DNA from: Streptomyces sp. TSRI0107
Lineage (GTDB): Bacteria > Actinomycetota > Actinomycetes > Streptomycetales > Streptomycetaceae
Assembly (NCBI RefSeq): GCF_001905845.1
Contig: NZ_LIVZ01000005.1
Span: 558,001 to 622,000, forward strand
Direction of reading: 5' to 3'
DNA length: 64,000 nucleotides
Within the stretch, counting starts at the first letter, position 1; each line of letters opens with the position of its first letter. Below the pieces are notes generated by a model. That model had not been told where the DNA came from. It worked only from the letters and a program-made list of their open reading frames with translations, and searched no databases. The translations under genes and the position numbers were made by a program. Shown piece after piece: positions 56,866 through 64,000 of the stretch.

Positions 56866-56907
56866 GTACGCGCGCGTGGGCTTCGGACACGGCCCACGCG
56901 CGCGTAC
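56866..56907. terminator. Bidirectional hairpin terminator closing the T7SS locus
   Basis: Perfect 16-bp arms GTACGCGCGCGTGGGC / GCCCACGCGCGCGTAC (56866-56881, 56892-56907) with 10-nt loop, between two convergent stop codons at 56856 and 56911. Confidence 0.88.
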
Positions 56908-56910
56908 CCC

Positions 56911-57186
56911 CTACTCCCCGGGGCTGGGCTCCAGGTCGAACTCCCCGTCCCGCGCCCCCAGCACGAACGCCCGCCACTCCGCCTCGGTGTACCGCAGCAC
57001 GGTGTCGGGGTCGAGCGACGACCGCATCGCCACCGCGCCGCCGGGCAGGTAGGCGATCTCGACCCGCTCCTCGTGCTCCTCGGTGCCCGGCGCGCCGTGC
57101 CACTCGACGCCGGAGATGTCGAGCGCGTAGAGCTCGTCCCGCTCCCGCTCCTTGCGCGCCTTGATCTCCGCTTCCGTCTCCGCCAT
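56911..57186 (-). CDS. DUF397 domain protein, no XRE partner beside it
   Basis: 91 residues. A charged N-terminal helix (ETEAEIKARKERERDE) precedes the DUF397 core: VEIAYLPGGAVAMRSSLDP and LRYTEAEWRAFVLGARDGEFDL. DUF397 proteins are abundant in Streptomyces, usually beside an XRE helix-turn-helix gene; none lies here, so its partner must be encoded elsewhere or outside this pattern. Start ATG 57186. Function unknown. Confidence 0.85.
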   Translation of the reverse strand: MAETEAEIKARKERERDELYALDISGVEWHGAPGTEEHEERVEIAYLPGGAVAMRSSLDPDTVLRYTEAEWRAFVLGARDGEFDLEPSPGE

Positions 57187-57458
57187 GCCTCAGCGACCCC
57201 TTCCCCGCGTGCTGCTCGCGTACGATCCGACGGCTCACCCTAGTGGCCGCGACCCCGCCGACCGGTGGGTTCCCGGACCCCGCGACGGGCGCCGTCCACG
57301 TGCTGGTACCCTGAGTGACGGCCGTTTGTGTACGCGCCCCCGGAGCCCTGCTCTGGAGGCCGCGCCCAGCGGATCCCCGCCTCCCGAGTAACGGAAGCTC
57401 CCCCGAGATGTAGACCGGGGGCACTCGGTGGCCACTCACAGACCCATGAGGAGTACGC

Positions 57459-57746
57459 GTGTCGCTCGACGCCGCCACGAAGAAGCAGATCATCTCCGAG
57501 TTCGGTACCAAGGAGGGTGACACCGGCTCCCCCGAGGTCCAGGTCGCTCTGCTGTCCCGTCGGATCTCCGACCTGACCGAGCACCTGAAGACCCACAAGC
57601 ACGACCACCACTCCCGCCGCGGCCTGCTGATCCTCGTCGGTCAGCGCCGCCGCCTGCTGCAGTACCTCGCCAAGAAGGACATCCAGCGCTTCCGTGCGCT
57701 GGTCGACCGCCTCGGCATCCGCCGTGGTGCGGCGGGCGCCAAGTAA
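57459..57746 (+). CDS. rpsO: 30S ribosomal protein S15
   Basis: 95 residues. It shows TKKQIISEFGTKEGDTGSPE, the conserved VALLSRRISDLTEHLKTHKHDHH and LLILVGQRRRLLQYLAKKD. Binds 16S rRNA in the central domain; the canonical H-D-H-H-S-R-R-G-L segment is complete. GTG 57459 behind GAGGAG with 5-nt spacing. The 272-nt leader upstream has no ORF and probably holds the promoter and S15 target. pnp follows after a terminator-like hairpin. Confidence 0.98.
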   Translation: MSLDAATKKQIISEFGTKEGDTGSPEVQVALLSRRISDLTEHLKTHKHDHHSRRGLLILVGQRRRLLQYLAKKDIQRFRALVDRLGIRRGAAGAK

Positions 57747-57755
57747 GACGCCGTG

Positions 57756-57791
57756 AAGGGAGCGGTTCCCGTTCGAGGGGGCCGCTCCCTT
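57756..57791 (+). terminator. Hairpin between rpsO and pnp
   Basis: AAGGGAGCGG (57756-57765) pairs with CCGCTCCCTT (57782-57791), extended inward by five further pairs including two G-U, around loop GTTCGA. It starts 10 nt after the rpsO stop. In Streptomyces the rpsO-pnp RNA is read through in part and cut by RNase III here (established in S. antibioticus and S. coelicolor). Confidence 0.7.
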
Positions 57792-57893
57792 TGCTGTACG
57801 TGCGGAGTGTCACCGCACCTTTGTAGTGTGGTAGCACAACGCATGACGTACGACACAGCACGACAAGATTGAGGAGTAGCGCACCACGCCGCC

Positions 57894-57956
57894 GCCGGTC
57901 CTCGGTAGTGGCCCCCGGGGGGAAGCGAGCCCCGAGGGCTTCGATCGAAGACCGGC
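57894..57956 (+). other. Long leader stem upstream of pnp
   Basis: GCCGGTC (57894-57900) pairs with GACCGGC (57950-57956) at the base; CCTCGG and CCGAGG pair inside it, around the GC-rich CCCCCGGGGGG. Such a structure is a likely RNase III or autoregulatory target of the pnp RNA; the exact fold is inferred by eye. Confidence 0.5.
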
Positions 57957-58035
57957 CCGCACAGCACGGCGCGCAGCTCCGCGACCGTCCCACTGCCACA
58001 CGGGCAGCAGGGACGAAGACGAGGAGAAAACGCTA

Positions 58036-60267
58036 GTGGAGAACGAGACCCACTACGCCGAAGCCGTCATCGACAACGGCACCTTCGGCACCCGTACCAT
58101 CCGCTTCGAGACGGGCCGCCTGGCCAAGCAGGCCGCCGGTTCCGCCGTCGCGTACCTGGACGACGACACCATGGTGCTGTCGGCCACCACCGCATCCAAG
58201 AACCCCAAGGACCAGCTCGACTTCTTCCCGCTGACGGTGGACGTCGAGGAGCGGATGTACGCCGCCGGCAAGATCCCCGGCAGCTTCTTCCGCCGTGAGG
58301 GCCGTCCCTCCGAGGACGCCATCCTCACCTGCCGTCTGATCGACCGCCCGCTGCGCCCGTCCTTCAAGAAGGGCCTGCGCAACGAGATCCAGGTCGTCGC
58401 CACGATCATGGCCCTCAACCCCGACCACCTGTACGACGTCGTGGCGATCAACGCCGCGTCCGCGTCGACGCAGCTGGCCGGTCTGCCCTTCTCCGGCCCG
58501 ATCGGCGGCGTCCGCGTCGCGCTGATCCGCGGCCAGTGGGTGGCCTTCCCGACGCACACCGAGCTCGAGGACGCCGTCTTCGACATGGTCGTCGCGGGCC
58601 GCGTCCTGGAGGACGGCGACGTCGCGATCATGATGGTCGAGGCCGAGGCCACCGAGAAGACCATCAAGCTGGTCGAGGGCGGCGCCGAGGCGCCCACCGA
58701 GGAGGTCGTCGCCGCCGGTCTGGACGCCGCGAAGCCCTTCATCAAGGTGCTCTGCAAGGCCCAGTCGGACCTCGCCGCGAAGGCCGCCAAGCCGACCGCC
58801 GAGTTCCCGATCTTCCTCGACTACCAGGACGACGTCCTGGAGGCCCTGACGGCCGCCGTCAAGCCCGAGCTCGCCCAGGCGCTCACCATCGCCGGCAAGC
58901 AGGAGCGCGAGGCCGAGCTGGACCGTGTCAAGGGCCTCGCCGCCGAGAAGCTCCTGCCGGAGTTCGAGGGCCGCGAGAAGGAGATCTCCGCCGCGTACCG
59001 CTCGCTGACCAAGCAGCTGGTCCGCGAGCGTGTGATCAAGGAGAAGGTGCGCATCGACGGCCGCGGTGTCACCGACATCCGCACGCTGGCCGCCGAGGTC
59101 GAGGCCATCCCGCGGGTTCACGGCTCGGCCGTGTTCGAGCGTGGCGAGACCCAGATCCTGGGCGTCACCACCCTGAACATGCTCCGCATGGAGCAGCAGC
59201 TGGACACCCTCTCCCCGGTGACCCGCAAGCGCTACATGCACAACTACAACTTCCCGCCGTACTCCACCGGTGAGACCGGCCGCGTCGGCTCCCCGAAGCG
59301 CCGCGAGATCGGCCACGGCGCCCTCGCCGAGCGCGCGCTCGTGCCGGTGCTGCCGACGCGCGAGGAGTTCCCCTACGCGATCCGCCAGGTGTCCGAGGCG
59401 CTCAGCTCGAACGGCTCGACGTCCATGGGCTCGGTCTGCGCCTCCACCATGTCGCTGCTGAACGCCGGTGTGCCGCTGAAGGCCCCCGTCGCCGGTATCG
59501 CCATGGGCCTGATCTCCCAGGAGATCGAGGGCGAGACGCACTACGTCACCCTCACCGACATCCTCGGTGCGGAGGACGCCTTCGGCGACATGGACTTCAA
59601 GGTCGCCGGCACCAAGGAGTTCGTGACCGCCCTCCAGCTCGACACCAAGCTGGACGGCATCCCGGCCTCCGTCCTGGCCGCCGCCCTGAAGCAGGCCCGC
59701 GACGCGCGTCTCCACATCCTCGACGTGATGATGGAGGCCATCGACCGGCCCGACGAGATGTCCCCGAACGCGCCGCGGATCATCACCGTGAAGATCCCGG
59801 TCGACAAGATCGGTGAGGTCATCGGCCCCAAGGGCAAGATGATCAACCAGATCCAGGAGGACACGGGCGCCGAGATCACCATCGAGGACGACGGCACGAT
59901 CTACATCGGCGCCGCCGACGGCCCGTCCGCCGAGGCCGCCCGCGCCACGATCAACGGCATCGCCAACCCGACGATGCCCGAGGTCGGCGAGCGGTACCTG
60001 GGCACGGTCGTGAAGACCACCACCTTCGGTGCCTTCGTCTCCCTGCTGCCCGGCAAGGACGGCCTGCTGCACATCTCGCAGATCCGCAAGCTGGCCGGCG
60101 GCAAGCGCGTGGAGAACGTCGAGGACGTCCTCGGCGTGGGCCAGAAGGTCCAGGTCGAGATCGCCGAGATCGACTCCCGCGGCAAGCTCTCCCTCGTCCC
60201 CGTGGTCGAGGGCGAGGGCGAGTCCGACGGCTCCGGCGACGAGGCGAAGGACGACACCGACCAGTGA
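58036..60267 (+). CDS. pnp: Polynucleotide phosphorylase (bifunctional, GPSI-type)
   Basis: 743 residues. Two RNase PH cores (the first about 10-150 with AGKIPGSFFRREGRPSEDA; the second from RIDGRGVTDIRTLAAEVEAI) flank the helical domain. KH (KIGEVIGPKGKMINQIQED, about residue 590) and S1 (YLGTVVKTTTFGAFVSLLPG) domains follow. Degrades and tails RNA; Streptomyces homologues were first described as guanosine pentaphosphate synthetase I. GTG 58036 behind GAGGAG. Its stop overlaps the M16 protease start in GTGA. Confidence 0.98.
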   Translation: MENETHYAEAVIDNGTFGTRTIRFETGRLAKQAAGSAVAYLDDDTMVLSATTASKNPKDQLDFFPLTVDVEERMYAAGKIPGSFFRREGRPSEDAILTCRLIDRPLRPSFKKGLRNEIQVVATIMALNPDHLYDVVAINAASASTQLAGLPFSGPIGGVRVALIRGQWVAFPTHTELEDAVFDMVVAGRVLEDGDVAIMMVEAEATEKTIKLVEGGAEAPTEEVVAAGLDAAKPFIKVLCKAQSDLAAKAAKPTAEFPIFLDYQDDVLEALTAAVKPELAQALTIAGKQEREAELDRVKGLAAEKLLPEFEGREKEISAAYRSLTKQLVRERVIKEKVRIDGRGVTDIRTLAAEVEAIPRVHGSAVFERGETQILGVTTLNMLRMEQQLDTLSPVTRKRYMHNYNFPPYSTGETGRVGSPKRREIGHGALAERALVPVLPTREEFPYAIRQVSEALSSNGSTSMGSVCASTMSLLNAGVPLKAPVAGIAMGLISQEIEGETHYVTLTDILGAEDAFGDMDFKVAGTKEFVTALQLDTKLDGIPASVLAAALKQARDARLHILDVMMEAIDRPDEMSPNAPRIITVKIPVDKIGEVIGPKGKMINQIQEDTGAEITIEDDGTIYIGAADGPSAEAARATINGIANPTMPEVGERYLGTVVKTTTFGAFVSLLPGKDGLLHISQIRKLAGGKRVENVEDVLGVGQKVQVEIAEIDSRGKLSLVPVVEGEGESDGSGDEAKDDTDQ

Positions 60268-61643
60268 CGTCCCGTGGCTCCAAGGCGACGGCCCGCACCT
60301 CTTCGGAGGCGCGGGCCGTCGCCCGTACCCAAACCCTGATCAAGGGCACCAACGGCATCGGCACCGTCCGCAAGACCACCCTCCCGGGCGGTCTGCGCGT
60401 CGTCACCGAGACCCTGCCGTCGGTCCGCTCGGCGACCTTCGGCATCTGGGCGCACGTCGGCTCCCGCGACGAGACCCCGGCCCTGAACGGCGCCACGCAC
60501 TACCTCGAGCACCTGCTCTTCAAGGGCACCTCGCGCAGGACCGCGCTGGACATCTCCTCGGCCGTCGACGCCGTCGGCGGCGAGATGAACGCGTTCACGG
60601 CCAAGGAGTACACGTGCTACTACGCGCGCGTGCTCGACACCGACCTGCCGCTCGCCATCGACGTCGTCTGCGACATGCTGACCGGCTCGCTGATCCTCGA
60701 GGAGGACGTCAACGTCGAGCGCGGCGCCATCCTCGAAGAGATCGCGATGACCGAGGACGACCCGGGCGACTGTGTGCACGACCTGTTCGCGCACACCATG
60801 TTCGGCGACAACCCCCTCGGCCGCCCGGTCCTCGGCACCGTCGACACGGTCAACGCCCTCACCGCCGACCGCATCCGCCGCTTCTACAAGAAGCACTACG
60901 ACCCCACCCACCTGGTGGTCGCCTGCGCCGGCAACGTCGACCACAACAAGGTCGTACGACAGGTCCGCGCCGCCTTCGAGAAGGCCGGCGCGCTCAGCGA
61001 CCCGGCCGCCGAGCCGATCGCCCCGCGCGGCGGACAGCGCGTCCTGCGCACCGCGGGCCGCGTCGAACTGCTCGGCCGCAAGACCGAGCAGGCGCACGTC
61101 GTCCTCGGCATGCCCGGCCTGTCCCGCACGGACGACCGCCGCTGGGCCATGGGCGTGCTGAACACCGCCCTCGGCGGCGGCATGTCCTCGCGGCTCTTCC
61201 AGGAGGTCCGCGAGAAGCGCGGCCTGGCCTACAGCGTGTACTCGTACACCTCCGGCTTCGCCGACTGCGGCCTGTTCGGCGTGTACGCGGGTTGCAGGCC
61301 GTCGCAGGTGCACGACGTGCTGAAGATCTGCCGCGACGAGCTCGACCACGTCGCCGAGCACGGCCTGTCCGACGAGGAGATCGACCGTGCCATCGGCCAG
61401 CTGCGCGGCTCCACGGTCCTCGGCCTGGAGGACACCGGCGCCCTGATGAACCGCATCGGCAAGAGCGAGCTGTGCTGGGGCGAGCAGATGTCCGTCGACG
61501 ACATGCTGGCCCGGATAGCGTCGGTCACCCCGGACGACGTGCGCTCGGTCGCCCGCGACATCCTGGGACGACGGCCCTCGCTGTCGGTCATCGGCCCGCT
61601 GAAGGACAAGCAGGCGGCCCGGCTGCACGACGCCGTCGCCTGA
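60264..61643 (+). CDS. M16-family zinc metalloprotease (insulinase type)
   Basis: 459 residues. The inverted zinc motif HxxEH is HYLEH (79-83), with the third ligand Glu in the region ERGAILEEIAMTEDDP. The C-terminal inactive-like half has ALGGGMSSRLFQEVREKRGL. Bacterial homologues degrade peptides or process proteins. GTG 60264 overlaps the pnp stop by 4 nt, so the two are cotranslated; this pair is conserved in actinobacteria. dapB follows after 31 nt. Confidence 0.95.
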   Translation: MTSRGSKATARTSSEARAVARTQTLIKGTNGIGTVRKTTLPGGLRVVTETLPSVRSATFGIWAHVGSRDETPALNGATHYLEHLLFKGTSRRTALDISSAVDAVGGEMNAFTAKEYTCYYARVLDTDLPLAIDVVCDMLTGSLILEEDVNVERGAILEEIAMTEDDPGDCVHDLFAHTMFGDNPLGRPVLGTVDTVNALTADRIRRFYKKHYDPTHLVVACAGNVDHNKVVRQVRAAFEKAGALSDPAAEPIAPRGGQRVLRTAGRVELLGRKTEQAHVVLGMPGLSRTDDRRWAMGVLNTALGGGMSSRLFQEVREKRGLAYSVYSYTSGFADCGLFGVYAGCRPSQVHDVLKICRDELDHVAEHGLSDEEIDRAIGQLRGSTVLGLEDTGALMNRIGKSELCWGEQMSVDDMLARIASVTPDDVRSVARDILGRRPSLSVIGPLKDKQAARLHDAVA

Positions 61644-61674
61644 TCCACCCCAGTCCCGTAAGGAAGCAACAGAC

Positions 61675-62427
61675 ATGAGCAAGCTGCGCGTGGCGGTCCT
61701 CGGCGCCAAGGGCCGGATCGGCTCTGAGGCGGTACGGGCGGTCGAGGCCGCCGAGGACGTGGAGCTGGTGGCAGCCCTCGGCCGCGGCGACAAGCTGGAG
61801 ACGCTGACCGAGACCGGCGCCCAGGTCGCCGTGGAACTCACCACGCCGGACTCGGTGATGGACAACCTGGAGTTCTGCGTACGGCACGGCATCCACGCCG
61901 TCGTCGGTACGACGGGCTGGACCGACGAGCGCCTCGCGCGGCTCAGGGGCTGGCTGGCCGAGTCCCCGGAGACCGGTGTGCTCATCGCGCCCAATTTCTC
62001 CATCGGGGCCGTGCTGACCATGAAGTTCGCGCAGATCGCCGCGCCGTACTTCGAGTCGGTCGAGGTCGTCGAACTCCACCACCCGAACAAGGTGGACGCC
62101 CCGTCCGGCACCGCCACGCGCACCGCCCAGCTCATCGCCGAGGCCCGCCGCGCGGCCGGCACCGCCCCGGCCCCGGACGCCACCGCCACGGCCCTGGACG
62201 GCGCGCGCGGCGCCGACGTCGACGGCGTCCCCGTCCACGCGGTCCGTCTGCGCGGCCTGCTGGCCCACCAGGAGGTGCTGCTCGGCGGCGAGGGCGAGAC
62301 CCTCACCATCCGGCACGACTCGCTGCACCACAGCAGCTTCATGCCGGGCATCCTGCTGGGCGCCCGCCGCGTGGTGACCACCCCGGGTCTGACGTTCGGC
62401 CTGGAAAACTTCCTGGACCTGGGCTGA
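61675..62427 (+). CDS. dapB: 4-hydroxy-tetrahydrodipicolinate reductase
   Basis: Lysine/DAP pathway enzyme. The NAD(P)H motif is VAVLGAKGRIGSEAV, the mid-chain GTTGW loop (HAVVGTTGWTDE), and the substrate/catalytic region ELHHPNKVDAPSGTATRTA. 250 residues, normal. ATG 61675 behind GTAAGGAAG, in the same direction as the protease gene. It supplies meso-DAP for the cell wall. Confidence 0.97.
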   Translation: MSKLRVAVLGAKGRIGSEAVRAVEAAEDVELVAALGRGDKLETLTETGAQVAVELTTPDSVMDNLEFCVRHGIHAVVGTTGWTDERLARLRGWLAESPETGVLIAPNFSIGAVLTMKFAQIAAPYFESVEVVELHHPNKVDAPSGTATRTAQLIAEARRAAGTAPAPDATATALDGARGADVDGVPVHAVRLRGLLAHQEVLLGGEGETLTIRHDSLHHSSFMPGILLGARRVVTTPGLTFGLENFLDLG

Positions 62428-62435
62428 CCCGAGCC

Positions 62436-62888
62436 ATGCGAGCCAAGCTGTCCTACGCCGTCACGGCCGCCGTCCTGGTCTTCTACTTCCTCCTTGTCGG
62501 CAGCCGTGGCGTCATGCTCATCCAGGCCGGCACGCTGCTCACCGTGACCCTCGGGGTCGCGGTGCTGATCCTGCCGGTCATCGGGCTGTGGTTCCTGTGG
62601 AAGAACACCCAGTTCGTCCGCCGGGCCAACGCCCTCGCCGCGGAACTCGACGCCGAGGGCGGCCTGCCCGTCGACGAGCTGAAGCGCATGCCCAGCGGCC
62701 GGATCGACCGTGACTCCGCCGACGAGGTCTTCGCCAGGCGCCGGGCCGAGACCGAGGCGGCCCCGGACGACTGGCGCGCCTGGTTCCGCCTCGCCGTCGC
62801 CTACCACGACGCCCGCGACACCCCGCGGGCCCGCAAGGCCATGCAGCGCGCGATCGCCCTGCACGACGGCAAGCCCGTCCAGGCCTGA
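62436..62888 (+). CDS. Small membrane protein with TPR-like C-terminal domain
   Basis: 150 residues. Two membrane helices (about 5-23 and 30-52: TAAVLVFYFLLVG, LLTVTLGVAVLILPVIGLWFL) precede a soluble part with DWRAWFRLAVAYHDARDTPRA, a TPR-like helix pair, and RKAMQRAIALHDG. Function unknown. ATG 62436, 8 nt after dapB; likely same transcript. A terminator follows. Confidence 0.85.
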   Translation: MRAKLSYAVTAAVLVFYFLLVGSRGVMLIQAGTLLTVTLGVAVLILPVIGLWFLWKNTQFVRRANALAAELDAEGGLPVDELKRMPSGRIDRDSADEVFARRRAETEAAPDDWRAWFRLAVAYHDARDTPRARKAMQRAIALHDGKPVQA

Positions 62889-62897
62889 GCCGTACGC

Positions 62898-62938
62898 CGA
62901 AGGGGCCGGCCCGCGATCTTCGCGGACCGGCCCCTTCG
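62898..62938. terminator. Bidirectional hairpin terminator
   Basis: 12-bp arms CGAAGGGGCCGG / CCGGCCCCTTCG (62898-62909, 62927-62938) continue past one mismatch into CCGCG/CGCGG, around loop ATCTT. It lies between convergent genes at 62888 and 62964. Confidence 0.82.
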
Positions 62939-62963
62939 CACATCCACCGACCGGAAACCGGGC

Positions 62964-63518
62964 TCAGCCGTGCCGGTACTCCGCGGCCCACGCCTCCACC
63001 GTGTCCGCCGCCCGGTCGAACGCCTCGACGCGCGCCAGGAAATCGGCGTTGTGCGTGGTCATCAGCGGCGTCACATCCGCCGCGGGCCGGTCCCCGCGTA
63101 CGAGGGTCAGGGCCTGCCCCTGGACCGTACGCGGCAGTCCCAGCCAGCGCACCGGCTGCTGCGCCGTCCGTACCGCCGAGACCTGGTTCCAGGGCACCGT
63201 GCGCGTGACGAGGAAGCCCACCTGCCGCAGACCCCGCGCGCTCACCCACACGCCCATGCGCAGCAGCCGCAGCGCCACGGCGATCACCACCAGCGCGACG
63301 CCGAGCACCGCGCCGGCGGCGGCCGGCGTGCCCGTCAGGGCGATGATGACCGCCGCGAACAGCACGTACGAGGCGAGCAGCAGCCAGATGGCGGCCGCGC
63401 CCACCCGCCAGGGGCCGGGCCGGTAGGGCCGCCGCCAGCGGTCGCGGTCGTCGAACGGCAACGCGACGTCGTCCGCCGCGTCGAGGGCCCGGTCGGCCGT
63501 CAGGAAGGGCAGGGGCAC
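62964..63518 (-). CDS. Membrane protein with PH-like domain
   Basis: 184 residues. Two membrane helices (about 39-60 and 66-86: GAAAIWLLLASYVLFAAVII, GAVLGVALVVIAVALRLL) are followed by a PH-like domain (VSARGLRQVGFLVTRTVPWN, QVSAVRTAQQPVRWLGLPR). Streptomyces carry many such proteins; function unknown. GTG 63518. Upstream is 101 nt with no ORF before the next minus-strand gene. Confidence 0.78.
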   Translation of the reverse strand: MPLPFLTADRALDAADDVALPFDDRDRWRRPYRPGPWRVGAAAIWLLLASYVLFAAVIIALTGTPAAAGAVLGVALVVIAVALRLLRMGVWVSARGLRQVGFLVTRTVPWNQVSAVRTAQQPVRWLGLPRTVQGQALTLVRGDRPAADVTPLMTTHNADFLARVEAFDRAADTVEAWAAEYRHG

Positions 63519-63619
63519 GGCGAATCCTCACTCGATCCAGGCGTGGGCTGTGCCCGGTGAGGTTATCGACCTGTGTCCCGGCTCACCACCCTAGGGGGCC
63601 CGTCCGGGGCAGTGGGGGC

Positions 63620-63859
63620 TCAGCGCCCGTCGGACGCCTGGGACTGCTGGGCCGGCGTGGACGACTGATCCAGCTCCAGCGCCGGCATCCCCACCACCAG
63701 AGACCCCACCAGCGCGGCGACGATCGTGAGCCCCATCAGCCAGCGCCCGGCTACCTCACCGAGGGACGCCCGCTCACGGGGCGGGGGAGTGACATTGCTG
63801 CGGAACCTGTCGGCTTCGGCGACGAAGGCGAAGGGTACGGGCTCGCGCCGACGGAACAT
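63620..63859 (-). CDS. Small single-pass membrane protein (79 aa)
   Basis: Starts MFRRREPVPFAFVAEADRFR; one membrane helix near residues 41-62 (GRWLMGLTIVAALVGSLVVG) and a Ser/Gln-rich tail (STPAQQSQASDGR). No family recognised. ATG 63859 with GAGGA 11 nt before; the longer in-frame start at 63955 has poor codon bias and is rejected. Function unknown. Confidence 0.65.
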   Translation of the reverse strand: MFRRREPVPFAFVAEADRFRSNVTPPPRERASLGEVAGRWLMGLTIVAALVGSLVVGMPALELDQSSTPAQQSQASDGR

Positions 63860-63989
63860 GGGAAGTACATCCTCCTCTGAGAGGTTCGTACGGATGGCTG
63901 TCTCTGGTACAGACGCGCGAGTGCCCCGGAAGGTGCCCTCTTTCACCAAGTTCACAGGCGAATGTCGCGCCCCGGCACCGAACGCCCCG

Positions 63990-64000
63990 TTGTCAGTGGC
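63990..64000 (+). promoter_or_regulatory. Left half of a RecA-NDp promoter, cut by the window edge
   Basis: TTGTCAGTGGC on the plus strand is an exact copy of the Streptomyces recA-type block. The TAnnnT part lies outside the window. It would drive a gene to the right. Confidence 0.5.

Noticed and set aside
63860..63955. Longer N terminus for the small membrane protein at the right end
   Set aside because: Codons in this part lack G/C bias and no ribosome-binding site precedes GTG 63955.

Overview
The window is typical Streptomyces chromosome. Base composition is very GC-rich, codons end almost always in G or C, and GTG starts are common. Neighbouring genes often overlap by 4 nt (ATGA or GTGA). 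Gene order matches the conserved core block that runs from dxr through nusA-infB-truB-ribF to rpsO-pnp-dapB. No tRNA, rRNA, insertion sequence, phage region or CRISPR array was found.

Left block (1-24.4 kb): a cut-off LacI-family repressor gene with two palindromic operators, a small unknown ORF and a long acyl-CoA dehydrogenase. Next come dxr, a site-2 protease gene and ispG (two steps of the MEP isoprenoid pathway), two GNAT acetyltransferases and proS. Three genes on the minus strand follow: a kinase-fold protein without catalytic residues, a DUF4439 ferritin-like protein and a lipoprotein. The translation/transcription operon is rimP-nusA-ylxR-infB-DUF503-rbfA-truB. A 1234-residue STAND-like protein with a degenerate trypsin domain sits between truB and ribF.

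Middle block (24.4-56.9 kb): a type VII (ESX) secretion locus of about 32 kb. The core parts EccB, EccC, EccD, EccE and a mycosin (MycP) are present but spread over several transcription units. The EsxB/EsxA pair lies in the middle. Around it are other candidate substrates (a WXG-type protein with a disordered tail, a helical-hairpin protein, a DUF6571 protein with its small partner), two lipoproteins, a second mycosin with an intact triad, and a third mycosin that has lost its catalytic His and Ser. Directly coupled to that third copy is a pseudokinase, followed by two intact membrane Ser/Thr kinases with PQQ-type beta-propeller tails. A third propeller protein follows eccD. A large disordered ParA/MinD-type ATPase closes the locus. 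The eccC and eccE transcription units carry upstream sequences of the RecA-NDp (DNA-damage, PafBC-type) promoter architecture, which would tie expression of the secretion machine to genome stress.

Right block (57-64 kb): rpsO, pnp, an M16 protease, dapB, a small membrane/TPR-like protein, and on the minus strand a PH-like membrane protein and a small membrane protein. A perfect half of the Streptomyces RecA-NDp motif touches the right edge and points out of the window.

Starts were chosen from Shine-Dalgarno sequences, stop/start overlaps and codon-position GC. Functions rest on motifs read by eye; no database search was possible.
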